Assembly: GCA_033439795.1 (NCBI GenBank)
Contig: JAUTDP010000007.1
Coordinates: 434,001-498,000 of the forward strand
From: Sordaria brevicollis
Lineage: Eukaryota; Ascomycota; Sordariomycetes; Sordariales; Sordariaceae
Reading direction: 5' to 3'
DNA length: 64,000 bases
Positions within the stretch are counted from its first letter, which is position 1; the number at the start of each line of letters is the position of its first letter. The translations under genes and the position numbers were made by a program. Of the stretch, positions 35,987 through 47,285 are shown piece after piece. The notes below the pieces were generated by a model, which was not told the DNA's origin, did not search any database, and saw nothing but the letters and a program-made list of their open reading frames with translations.

Positions 35987-38133
35987 AAATTCTAGCCGCA
36001 GCGTACGGAGGTTTGAGAGAATGAGACTACTAGGGCGACTATATAATCCGCTAAGGCGACTATATTGCTTTCCAAAGGTCTATCTCGCCAAAGGCTAGGT
36101 TAGTATTAGGGTTAGATTAGCAGTTAGGGTTAGTTAGGGTTAGTTAGGGTTAGTTCCAGGGGTGTAGGGGGCCGGCGAAAGGCCCCCGCGTGTGAATAAG
36201 AAAAAAAGTGTTCGAAAAGACATAGTTTTGAACCTTCGTTGTTATTGTTCAAGATAATGATTTTCGTGGAGGTTTGGAGCGCTCAAAGCCCCAGTGATGC
36301 GAGCGTTGCCCTGGTCTTGGCTGCTCTCTGGCAGCGAATTTGTATGGCCCCACACAGTCGCCTCAGCGGATTACACAGTCGCCCTAGCGGGCTCGATTTG
36401 TCTCCCAAGGCTCCGTCTCAAGGGTCTTGGCAGGAGTGGGCTCCAAAGGTGGGCTGCTGGCTGCTCCATGGCCAACAAGCGAACATGAAGTTCAGGTTTG
36501 GCTCGGATTTGGACATTTGGGGTTTGTCAGAAGCCGTCTCGCTATCCTGACGATAGCCAAGGAGGACAACGCTCCAATCAAGCCCCCGGACAATGAACAG
36601 CAACGGGATGACGGCCTCTGTTGTTCGAGAAAAGGGGGTACCTGCAGGCTGGGCAATGGCTGGGCTGGCTGGCTGTGAAGCCTTGCCGCCAACTTGTAAA
36701 CCCTTTCCATGACTTTACTCAGTTTCCCTTCGTCAGATAGGTATGTCAGCATGTGCGGCCACTGCCCAGTGAAAGAGATACAACCAGGCAGATTGTTCAA
36801 TGATGAGTGCTCAGATGGAGATGGGATGGATGCTGTGCAACATTCCCACCTCGCCCAGAGAATCCTTCATGTTTGGAATGCCGCATTGCCGATGGGACCA
36901 TCTTCTTATTCGCATTCTGCTCGGCTTCCGTTTTGTATAAGTGACAGCGGCTGTCGGTCAGGACCGGGCACAGGAATCAAGCTGGCACAACGTGGAGATG
37001 CCATAGGAGTATCTTGGTGACATTTTGCGGCGGCATTACTCCCACTGACATGAGCGGAAGCTGATGACCGGTGAGAAGCATGCACGAGTGTTCATGGTGA
37101 TAGTATAAAGGGTCGTGGTTCTTTTGAAAATATCCAATGTGGACGGTGGAAATCCTCACTTCAAGGTCCGACTTGATGAATGAGGTTGAGGTTGGTGTTG
37201 ATCGTTGAGGTTCCCGTCCCGTGCAGGTCATCGGCCGTCCCTTCTTTCCCAGCGGTCCTGACAGGGAACTTACAGCGGGTGCGGGATGCCGGCATGGGGT
37301 TGCAGGGGACGCGCGTAAAGATGAGCGGGAGTGGGGCTCTTGGCGCTATTGGCGACGGCTTGGCCAATTTCCCCGCGCCACCAATTCCACCACCATCACC
37401 ACCACCACAACCTGGAAATGCTCGAGGTTAAGCATATGCCTTTGAACAACTCCAATGCGACCCTCATCAACAATCGACGACAATCGCGCCCACGATGATT
37501 TTACCGCTCTCGCCAACGCTTATTGCGTGAAAAGAACTGGCCTCACGATGTTGTTGAGGCTCAAGAACAATTCACCAAACGAAAGTTCCGCACGTTCCAC
37601 GATAACGGACCTGAACCGACAAACAAGCCTCTTTTGTGCTGCCATTAGATGGACTGTTCTTGGCCGCTGTTTACGGGTTATTTAATCATCACTACGATCC
37701 TGACGGCGTGGAAGGGGCTAGATTCTAACCACTCCGCGAAATTAAGCGAAGGACCAATGTTGAATTTTACTGAGGAGGGAGGGAGGAAGGAAAGAATTCG
37801 AGAGATACTGGATGTTTTCATGAGCAGCGGTCTGACCGTGCCTTCGTAAAATTGCGAAGCTCTTCCATCGCGGCAAAACACTACGCTTCTTCATGAGGAG
37901 TGACATTCTCTGATGGGGCCCGAAAACATCCGTCGTGCTTCAGACGAAGGTATAGTGTGTCGGTTAGTCCTGCCTGGTCTTCCAATACCTGAAGCTTGGA
38001 CTATGCGAGTAGTTGCCGTTGAGATGGCTTCATCTGCGCAAGGAAGCTGGCTGTTATCGAACATTATCCGCGCTCGATGGGTGGCCCTCATAAACCCAGA
38101 ATCCGGAACCATTTGACATCATCAGCCTGATAA
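35987..38133. other. 2.1 kb flank right of the relic block, no recognised gene
   Basis: Base composition returns to normal. It holds a telomere-like tract near 36.1 kb and a duplicated GGCGACTATAT motif (36,034 and 36,055). Open frames between 36.2 and 38.1 kb are short, overlap on both strands and show no domain. Confidence 0.5.
36098..36155 (+). repeat. Interstitial telomere-like TTAGGG tract
   Basis: Four exact TTAGGG units occur in about 50 bp, three of them in the decamer pattern TTAGGGTTAG. TTAGGG is the Neurospora telomere unit. The tract is degenerate and not a pure telomere array. Confidence 0.75.
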
Positions 38134-38204
38134 GCGCCAGTGGTTTAGTGGTAAAATCCATCGTTGCCATCGATGGGCCCCGCGTTCGATTCGCGGCTGG
38201 CGCA
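38134..38204 (+). tRNA. tRNA-Gly(GCC)
   Basis: The gene is 71 nt with no intron. The acceptor stem GCGCCAG pairs with CTGGCGC and the discriminator base is A. The D arm is TGGTTTAGTGGTAAAA. The anticodon stem CATCG/CGATG closes TTGCCAT, giving anticodon GCC. The T arm is CCGCG-TTCGATT-CGCGG. Confidence 0.97.
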
Positions 38205-38217
38205 AATCAAATTTCTC

Positions 38218-38222
38218 TTTTT
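38218..38222 (+). terminator. Pol III terminator (T5) of tRNA-Gly
   Basis: Five T residues about 14 nt after the tRNA 3' end fit RNA polymerase III termination. Confidence 0.75.
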
Positions 38223-38952
38223 GGCGTTTTTTATTTGGTGCTTGCTGTTCTTTCCCAAGCGCCCCGAACTTTTTCCTTCCGTTTGTTTTGCGAGTGTGTT
38301 CTTTTGGTGCGAACTTTTCCCCCCTTCGGATTGTCATCGATGTCCTTGAACAAAGGAGTTGGTTGATCATCCAGGTCCCACTTTTGAGGTCTTCAGCGCT
38401 TCTAGTTATGGAGGTGTCTGCCTCCAACTCGATTGGCCACTTACTTTTTGTAATAACGTTGTTTTTCTCTAGTTTTTGTTCCTGTCAACCCCCCGTCGTG
38501 AACACCACCAATAATTCCATGCGCAACGAAAAGCTGAAGCGGATTGTGAGAAAGCTGATGAGCTTGTGCCGCTCGGAGCTCCTTTTATCACCCCGCCGCC
38601 ACACAAACAATGCCCATTTTTTCCAGGCACCCGAGCTCCCTGCCGCGCTTGTCAATGTCACGTCAAAATGGGATTTTCGGGGTCTTTCTGCGATCGTCGT
38701 CATGGGACAGTGGACCTTGGTGCCTTCCCACCCAATAATGTCAACAACAACAACCACCACCACCACGAAAAGCACCACACACTGAAAATTGTTGTCGCGA
38801 CGAACACACCGGGTAACACACGATTGCGTCTTTATTCATCCTGGGCTTTTTAAAAGAATAAGAAGAGCGCGCTTAAAAAGATACTTCGGGCTCAATCTCC
38901 GCGCGCTTATCGACACGAGTTCTCATCAACTTCTCCAACAGTTTCGTTATGA

Positions 38953-39333
38953 ACAAATCCGTCATCTACCACGGCGCGTTGGTGCAGAAGCAAATTCTTT
39001 GTTGACGCAACGATAGCTATCGATGACCACGAGATCATTTTCGAGGCGGCTACGGACCAACAGCTCGATCATGTCGAAATAATCACCCAGAGTAACCTCG
39101 AGTTAAATACGGCTTCTTTCCTTCAGCTTGAAGGATTTCCTCGAGACCAAAAGCTAGACCGAACGGCTCTTGAAGCCCATCGCGCGGTCTATACCCAATC
39201 TCCCGAAGCTTTCTTCGACATCACAGGTGCTTTTTACGGAAAGCTCGTCAACTGGAAGGCACCTAGTCATACTTCTTCAAAACACGCCCAATCTCAGCAG
39301 CTCTTGGCTGGATCCGAGATACACCCAAGCTGA
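38953..39333 (+). pseudogene. Start-less coding-like fragment
   Basis: This 126-codon open frame has protein-like composition (for example VDATIAIDDHEIIFEAATDQ, then LEGFPRDQKLDRTALEAHRA and SPEAFFDITGAFYGKLVNW). It contains no Met codon and is preceded by an in-frame stop. A different frame starts with ATG at 38949 (MNKSVIYHGALVQKQIL) and stops at 39005, so a single frameshift near 39,000 would join them. Either a broken gene or an internal exon is possible. The family is not recognised. Confidence 0.3.
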
Positions 39334-40233
39334 AGCTCTGTCCTCACATCCCCAAGTCACACGACCTAAGAACGGATTCGGACATCCATCACGAACCAAG
39401 GCTATGAACAGAGAAGGAAGACCATCACGGAAACGAAGACGGAAGAAGGAAAGATGCCCCACGCCACGATGGATTACTGCAGAAGATGCAAAGAAATGAG
39501 ACCCATCAACCATACAGAGCATGGCAAACTCATGGTGGTTCATGGTTCTGGTTCGAGCGGTGGAGGGGGAGGATTCGAGAGTACGACCATGACAGCAACA
39601 ACAACGACAACACTAACAGCTGGCCGAAGAGGTGGAGGTTCTGGTCGCCTTCCACCCCCGAATCTTAGAAGAGAGAATGCGATTGTTGGTCAGTCTCCTT
39701 GAGGACGGTGCGTGGCTGCACGTCCCTGGGAGCATGTATGAGGAAGCTTGAGGCACTACCTGTGGCTTTGTTAGGGATTGTCGGTTGGATATGATCGTTA
39801 TATCGGTTGAAGACCACGACAACGTTTGAGAGCTTGCACGAGAGGAAAGAAAGCCTTTGGTCTTTTGGCCCAGGACGAAAGGACAATTAGAGGAATACAG
39901 GACGCAGGTCTTTTTGTTGGCATATCTGTCTGGAGTTTGATGGTATGGTATGGGATCGGGTTCACCACAGTATGTATACACAAACTGTCAGTCATGGTGT
40001 CATGCCGTCCAGAGTTTCCTGTACCGCTTGTTATATCACGGAAGCTGATCATAGGGGTACAGCGTATCACACGTCATATCAAACAAGGGAATACCCAATG
40101 CTAGCTATATCCCTTTTTCTATTCCAGTGAATAAGCCAAACTGTCATGTTATTCATCACATCGTTATACAGGATACACGTTCTCCAACACCATAATCATA
40201 CAAGCTTCCCCTTTTTTGGTCAACAACAACCTC

Positions 40234-40891
40234 TTAGGGGTTCTCAGTAGCAACCCTCTGCGCCGTCTCAGGCTGGCTATGCTCCGCACCAAGAGCGTTA
40301 TACCCGCCCTCGCCCGTGTTATCCTTGATACCGCGAATGCCGCGCTCGATACCCTCGGGCTTATCAGCTACCTGCTGGCGAACCTTGTTCTCGACCGTCT
40401 CGGCGTGCTTGTCGGTGGCGCCCACGCCCTCGAGACCGGAGCGCTCCTTCTTGCGATGACGGACCTTCATGCCGTGCAGCTCGTTGCTCGTCTGCCCTTG
40501 CATCGGCCGGCCGTACTCGGTCTGGTTGTGGACGGACTGGCTCGTGGACCCCGGAAAGGCGTCGAGAGCCCCCGTGCGCGAGGACGGGTCGACGTCCGGG
40601 TTGAGAGCCTGCCCCGGGGTGGCGTGGATGGGGTTGGCGTGGTGCGAGTCCTTCTCGGGAGCGGTGCCAGGGGCGAAGGTCTTTGCGCGGAACTCGGGCG
40701 CGGCTTCGTTGCCTACTTGTTGGCCTAGTTGGTGCTGTTCAGTTGTTAGTGATGGCTTGAGACTTGGAGGAGCAGTCATGCTTTGTATGGCCTAAGGTAA
40801 GACTTACGCCGAATCTGGTTCTGGGCTCAGCGGGAGGGACGCTGGAGTGGAATTGGCCCTGGTTGGTGACGGAATCGGGGTTGGCGGACAT
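40234..40891 (-). CDS. Small hydrophilic protein of unknown function
   Basis: Exon 1 is 40891-40808 (28 codons, MSANPDSVTNQGQFHSSVPP onwards) and exon 2 is 40734-40234. The 73-nt intron (GTAAGT, CTAAC branch site, ACAG) is in phase 0. The total is 194 residues. The protein is strongly polar, rich in Gly, Gln, Asn, Glu and His. It has no signal peptide, no membrane segment and almost no aromatic residues. The second half (ERSGLEGVGATDKHAETVEN, then ADKPEGIERGIRGI) resembles intrinsically disordered, stress- or conidiation-associated fungal proteins. That is a resemblance of composition only. No family signature is visible and no function is assigned. Confidence 0.78.
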
Positions 40892-43800
40892 GATGAATGA
40901 TGTTTTATGACTCGTTACTCGGTGTTTTGTTTGTGATATTGGATTGTAGCGGGTTGGAGAGTGTCGCTCGAGTCTTTAATTGCGGCTGTTAATATGTCTA
41001 ATGATCTGGAGCAATGAGGTCCATGTGAACTCATATAAGTTCTAGACGTTGATATAGCCGTGGTGGTGGTAAAGAGTAGCTGTAGTCATGATGTCAACCT
41101 GACAGTCATTGACATCACCACTCCCAATGGTCTAATGGAGGGGTGAAGATGATCGGAGCTCGATTGCACCAATCTTTTGTCCTGTAGTGTCTCGCTCTTA
41201 TGGCAACTTCATGATACTTTGACTCGAGAGCTCTTGATGTGCAAGGCAAGTGGCGCGGTCGCTGTTGATAAGTACCTCTGCGTATAGTCTAATCATCGAA
41301 GACGGGAGACATCACCATGTCTTGGCGTGGAAAGTGGAAAGATCAGAAGATGAACAAACCATCCACGGTACTTGGAGCAGCACAATTGGCCACAAGGTCG
41401 TCACCGGAATCTAATCTATTGAAAGATTTCAACCTTTTGTGTCACTGTATTACCTCTCAACCGCGTGCTAGTATACCATTGATTTCTCGATATGAACAAG
41501 CGGGCCTCTTACGTTCTTTAGCAGTTGTACGTTTGCATGGCTTCGTTGATCGTTCGGCAGACGCAAAACCTTGTCATTGGGGGATTCCAACACTTTCGCG
41601 ATGAGAACCGATGTATTACCGCAGAACAATCAACATAAATCACAAAGTATCCACGCGAGCCTCTGGTTATCCTCGATGCATCTCTACCTACACAACGACC
41701 ACCGTGATAACATGATGTTTTGTTTGTTGAGGTGTTGTTGCCGGGAAAACAATCGAACAGTCTTGGATCAGTGGGGTTCTACGGGAGGCCCAGCACTAGG
41801 GAAGGAGCTAGGCAGGCGCCCGGTTAGCACATGCGGTGCACTGTGGGGTCCCTGCATTCAGCCGCTGTCTGCAAAATGTGGCTGCCACCTTGGGCGCCGT
41901 TGAAGTCCAAGACCGGCATTCCATTGCCAAGGAGGCTTGATTTGAGCACCTGTTTGCTTAAGCTTTATTTTCAAGGCCATTAGTCAATTTTTTTCATATA
42001 TACACATCTTCACAGCAGCCATATGAAGGCGGCGTTGCTGTGGACTTGGAGTTGGATTCAATCAACGGTGCTCTTTCCCGCTCTGTCTCGCATTGCGGCA
42101 CCTGCAATGATGTAATGGCGGGGCACCTTACAGCGGACGTCGGGCGGTCAGAAGGGGTCCGACCTCATGCATCCGGCAGGCACTTTAAGAAGTAGGGGAA
42201 ATAATGCCCGTCAGATAGTTCCCATGCTTTGTTTTTTTTTGTATACACCTCTGTTGGCCATCTCCCAGGCGCATCACGAAATCCTGTAATACCAATGAGG
42301 GTTTCCGCAATCTTGTGCGCACCGGTTCCTGCCGTGTCGTGCCAGCCTGAAGCGACCGACGGGAATTACAATGAAAAAGGATGGCTGGCGTCGCGCTTTG
42401 TGCTCGTCAGAAGTCAGCATTCCAGGTTTGTGCTAACCCGCCTCAGCCAACCACTGCCTCTGGAGTGGTGATCGGGCTGATCTCTCTCCACAACCAACTC
42501 AATCTCAGCTTCGCCGGCGCAACACCAACAGAAAAGACCCCCAACTCGCACCTTCTTCCGTATCTTCAAACGGGCGCCGTTGTTGCAAGCGCATTGAAGC
42601 CAATTTCAATTGTGGCCCCACTGAGGTGCTTTGGGATGATGCCGTGATGGACGGAAGGACCACCTCTCCTTCCTTCCTCATTTTCAAGACTCAAGTTCCG
42701 GTTATCACTACTGTTACAATTGCACCTTCCGTCTTGCAAATGTCAGTGCCTATACCGGTCTCGGGCAATACTGGGACAAAAAGGAAAACCTTGCGCTCGG
42801 TCCGTCCCTCTCCAGGAACAGGAATTGTGGCGCTTGCCATTCAGCTCTCTCTCCGACGGGCTTTGTGGTCGACATCCATCTGATGTTCCTACCTATTTGA
42901 ACCGTCCGATATTTAGTTCATGTGTATGCGGCGCATTGCAACTGCAAGGCACGGGGTTCACTTCCATTTTGACACTTGCCTGCAAGCAGCGTCCCTGCGT
43001 TGACATGAAATCACGAGCGGACATGCTGATGGCTCCCAGACATATTGTTTCTTGCATTTCTTTCTGAAACCGTTGATGTCGAGGCTTTTCGGTCCTTGGC
43101 GCCGAACAAGAAGGATTTCTTTCGATTTTCCCTCCACCTTCCTTGTCCGTCAGGGCCGCCTGGGATTGCTGGGGATCGCTGGAACCGCTGGAACCACTAG
43201 GGTGACAGTTGATACTGCCCGACAGGGGCTCCCGCTCCACCGTTCGACCAACCACCAACCATCACTACTCCGCGCATCCAGACTCGCCCCCAGTCTCCAG
43301 CCATCCAGCCATCGCATCGCAGCCAGGAAAACCCACTGATCCACCATTCCACCCTCACTGCCCTCTTCTTCCTCGCGGGTGTGCCATTTTTGGTCCGATG
43401 CGACGGCATTGCGACGGGGACACCAACCGCCGCAAGAAAAAAAACACGAACAGGAACAATTCTGGGATTCAGCCGAACGATAGTCCTCTCTGCCTTTGGT
43501 TGGGCTACTGTTTGGAAAAGAAAGTTACCTCGCGTCACACACTTGACAACAGACGAGCCAAGCAGCCCAGACCTCATCTTTTTGTCTACACACATACGCA
43601 CACGTTCGCTCAGGACCGCATAGCTAGCTCTCTTTGTTTGATTCTTCGAGAATCTTACCCGAAAACCATCTCTCCCAGTTCTGCGATACCAGGCACCGGC
43701 CGTTTGTTCCGGGGGCTTGTCCACGGAAGCCCCGATCCCACGCTCACTTCCACTTTCATCCGTGTCCGAGACAAAGCGTCATTGTTTGTTTTGTCGCCTA

Positions 43801-44229
43801 GCATTGGGGTCTGGACTGTCCCACGAGTCTGCGACACTGCAACACCGGGAAACACCTCGCTCGTAATACACTCAACCTGTTTCCCGTGTCTACCACCTCT
43901 CTCGCTCTGGTATGCTGCCACCTGCTCGATTCTTTGCCGCTATTGCTCACTTGGCCTGCCCTGGGACTAACTTATTCGATGAACCCATACAGCTGAGAAT
44001 TGACCCTTTTTTCCTTTGATTCCCAGGACACTGTCTAGTCCCATACGCCGCGAAATCGACACTGTTCTTCCTCGTCTACATTTGCGGCCGTATGTACAGA
44101 GCCTGGCGCTCATGACATACGCTGCTATTCGACCAAAGAACACCTGACTGCTAGACTCGTCTAAAGTGGCTGCTATACGTCCACTCCCGCGCCCTCGCGA
44201 CTGCTTCCATCCTGTCCTCGTATCCGAAA
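40892..44229. other. 3.3 kb upstream region of the GH17 gene
   Basis: No coding sequence is supported. Open frames overlap on both strands and have no domains. The last ~900 bases are pyrimidine-rich and probably include promoter and a long 5' leader of the glucanase. The left end holds the promoter of the minus-strand hydrophilic-protein gene. Confidence 0.5.
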
Positions 44230-46506
44230 ATGGCACACCCCAGATACTCGTTTGACGACGACCAAATGGCCGAACGAGAACCTCTTGGTGCATCAGCATC
44301 TCCATACCATCCACGAAACCAGTACTATCCACCCTCGCGCTCCCAGCAACAGTATCAAGATTCATTCCGTCCACCGTCTGCATCCCGGCCCGGGGCCCAT
44401 CCAGATTCTGCCTTTGAGCGACTTCGCATGCAGCGCCGCAACAGCCAAGGACAATCGTCGCAAATGAGCAATGGGAGTAGCAACTTCAGAGCTTATGTAC
44501 CAGCTGGTGCGGCCTCCCACGGCTACGAGTCACAAGATATAGTGTCACCCATATCCCCTCCTCAGCCGCCTCTCCACCGTACCGAGGGAAGACCATGGGG
44601 TAATGATCAGGTTAGCTACTCGGAGTCACAACGACCAAGGGCCCTTAGCACCACCACTCCTGGAGCGGACGACTTCAGCGATGCTGCTGCCGGTGGTATG
44701 ACGGGAATTGCGCTGACTGTCGCTGACCAGACTGCAAGGGAGAGCGGACTCAACGCACTCCACGGCTCCGCCTACCCGAGAGAGTACGACCAGCAACCTA
44801 TGCCGACGCAGTATCAGAACCAACAAAATTCCGGGTACATGGCGCGCGAACCATCGAATTACCCCCAGGCGCAGATGCCGTATGCTAGTCCACACCCTAG
44901 CCTTCAGAACAGCTCACAAGCACTAAACTCCGCGCAATATGCGCCTGGTACCGGTACGCCTGGGCAGGCCAGTCCTTCGAGAAGCCCACCGCAAGGTCCT
45001 GGTACGACGGGTATTTACACGGACGATCCCTTCCTGACGTATGGACGTCCTCAGCCACCAGGTCTGGGCGTCGTTGATCCGCTCGCTGCTCTTGACGACG
45101 ATGGCGATGACGGACTCAACTACCACCGCAAGGCGAAGAGGAACAGCATGCTCAGCCTCGGTAATGGGAGTAACAAAAGCGCCGCAGCCATCGCAGGTAC
45201 CGCTGCAGCTGGCGGCGTCATTGGGGGTCTGGCCAGTCGCAACGGGAGTGGCAACGTCTCGGGCTACACCCCGATGAAAAACAATATCCAAATGACCGAT
45301 ACGATACAAGCGGCTAGTCCATATGATCCAGGGTTTGTAGCTGAAAAGCCTGGATGGAACTCGCCGGCCAAGTCAAGCAATAAAGGCAAGAAATGGAGGC
45401 TAGCGGCCATCCTGGGACTTGCCCTTCTCGTCGCTGCAGGCATTGCACTCGGAATAGTATTCGGTGTTGTGCTGAAGCGCGGCGGAGATGACAAGAAACA
45501 TGGTGAATCAGCCGCCGATGACTTGCAAAAGAATGGGGATCTCGACATCAACTCTGCTGAAATCAAGGCGCTCATGAACAACCCCGATCTACACAAAGTG
45601 TTCCCTGGTATGGATTATACGCCACTTAATTCGCAGTATCCGGATTGCATGCACAACCCTCCCTCGCAAAACAACATCACTCGGGACGTCGCAGTCTTGT
45701 CGCAGTTGACAAACACGATTCGACTTTACGGCACCGATTGTAACCAAACCGAGATGGTTATCCATGCGCTTAAGCAGCTGAAGCTCGACAACACGATCAA
45801 GATTTGGCTAGGTGTCTGGCAGGACGGCAACACGACGACTAATGATCGTCAGCTCTCCCAGATGTGGACCATTCTTGACAACTACGGCGAGAAACCGTTC
45901 AAAGGTCTCATCGTAGCTAATGAGATTCTGTTCCGCGAGGAAATGACTCTGACCGATCTAAGCACACTTCTCTCCGACGTCCGCACAAACCTCACCGCCA
46001 GGGGTATGAAGCTACCGGTGGCTACCAGCGACCTGGGCGACAACTGGGATGAGTCGCTGGCCAAGGTGAGCGACTACATCATGGCGAACATTCATCCTTT
46101 CTTTGGTGGCGTCAACGTCAAGGAGGCAGCGTCATGGACCACGACATTCTGGCAAAACCAGGCTGGCGCCTTTATGAAGTCGGACAAGTCCAAGAACATC
46201 ATCAGCGAGACAGGTTGGCCATCTCAGGGCGGCATGGATTGCTATCCAGACACCAAAACTACTGATTGCCCTGATCGTGCGGTGGCCGGTATCCCCGAGT
46301 TGAACCAGTTCATGAACGATTGGGTATGTCAGGCACTCGCCAACGGAACTAATTATTTCTGGTTTGAGGCCTTTGACGAGCCATGGAAGGTCCGGTTCAA
46401 TACCAAGGATCAGAACTGGGAAGACCACTGGGGTCTCATGGACGTGGACAGGAATCTCAAGAAGGGTATCAAGATCCCGGATTGTGGTGGAAAGACGGTG
46501 GATTGA
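44230..46506 (+). CDS. btgC: Membrane-anchored GH17 beta-1,3-glucanase (BtgC architecture)
   Basis: This cell-wall enzyme cleaves or transfers beta-1,3-glucan. It is a single exon of 758 residues. Residues 1 to about 385 are a disordered Ser/Pro/Gln/Tyr-rich cytosolic region (YDQQPMPTQYQNQQ type). A transmembrane helix lies at about 391-414 (AAILGLALLVAAGIALGIVF) and acts as a signal anchor, so this is a type II protein. The extracellular C-terminal ~300 residues are the GH17 barrel: NTIRLYGTDCNQ, then VANEILFRE (proton donor Glu565), VHP-like NIHPFF, and ISETGWPSQG (nucleophile Glu660). The end, NYFWFEAFDEPWK, is typical. Several N-glycosylation sequons lie in the outer domain. The large N-terminus, anchor and glucanase order matches Aspergillus BtgC. 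Confidence 0.95.
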   Translation: MAHPRYSFDDDQMAEREPLGASASPYHPRNQYYPPSRSQQQYQDSFRPPSASRPGAHPDSAFERLRMQRRNSQGQSSQMSNGSSNFRAYVPAGAASHGYESQDIVSPISPPQPPLHRTEGRPWGNDQVSYSESQRPRALSTTTPGADDFSDAAAGGMTGIALTVADQTARESGLNALHGSAYPREYDQQPMPTQYQNQQNSGYMAREPSNYPQAQMPYASPHPSLQNSSQALNSAQYAPGTGTPGQASPSRSPPQGPGTTGIYTDDPFLTYGRPQPPGLGVVDPLAALDDDGDDGLNYHRKAKRNSMLSLGNGSNKSAAAIAGTAAAGGVIGGLASRNGSGNVSGYTPMKNNIQMTDTIQAASPYDPGFVAEKPGWNSPAKSSNKGKKWRLAAILGLALLVAAGIALGIVFGVVLKRGGDDKKHGESAADDLQKNGDLDINSAEIKALMNNPDLHKVFPGMDYTPLNSQYPDCMHNPPSQNNITRDVAVLSQLTNTIRLYGTDCNQTEMVIHALKQLKLDNTIKIWLGVWQDGNTTTNDRQLSQMWTILDNYGEKPFKGLIVANEILFREEMTLTDLSTLLSDVRTNLTARGMKLPVATSDLGDNWDESLAKVSDYIMANIHPFFGGVNVKEAASWTTTFWQNQAGAFMKSDKSKNIISETGWPSQGGMDCYPDTKTTDCPDRAVAGIPELNQFMNDWVCQALANGTNYFWFEAFDEPWKVRFNTKDQNWEDHWGLMDVDRNLKKGIKIPDCGGKTVD

Positions 46507-47248
46507 GCGACGAAACGAGATCGAAGGCATGAATGTTTCGATGACCAAAAAGCCAGAAGGGCTTCGGCATGTATATGATGGAATGATGATGAAAGACAGG
46601 ACGGGTTACGAGATGAGGACATGGGAAGGGTTTACATACATGGATTATTGTCTGACAATGGGTTTATCTGGAGTTCGTACGGGCAATACGAAAGGAATGT
46701 TGTATTATTTGGTTCTTAGCTTGATATCTCATAGCTTCGTTTAACGGAAGAGAGTGGCCCTGTAGGGAAACCTCTCCCCCCTTTGCTGTACTTTGATCGC
46801 GATATAAATCATGGGTATGAGGACAAGATAATGCTGTTGGTCGGTTGCGTTGCTTGAGTTGAACTGAGAAGGGTCTTACCTTGTCTTGGATTTGCGTGGC
46901 CTTGCAATATTACCATGGGCTCCATATGTGAGCTGTCTCTTAATCCTTCGACATAGACAATCTATCATCGATTCGAGTCCTTATCATCCCCGTTAGCGTA
47001 TCACTTACCACCAGCACATACCATAGATAACACTGGGCTGGGCTACCAGACTTTCACAACAATGCCATGTTAGGTTTCATATCAAAAAAAACATTCAATA
47101 CCTACCAGTTATCTATCGGCCCGGATAAGTTGGTTGACTCGCCCCCCTCCCTCGCTCCCTTCCCCTAGGCGAGGAAAATATGACATGTCAAGTGTCAGTC
47201 GTTTAGGGATAAGGTATCAGACCGAGGCCTCCGACTGCCCCGGCCGAG

Positions 47249-47285
<37 letters not shown>

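Larger units (their letters stand above)
38205..40233. other. 2.0 kb region between tRNA-Gly and a small hydrophilic-protein gene
   Basis: No complete gene is supported. It contains the tRNA terminator, a CAA/CCA-rich simple stretch near 38.74 kb and a coding-like fragment at 38.95-39.33 kb. Confidence 0.45.
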
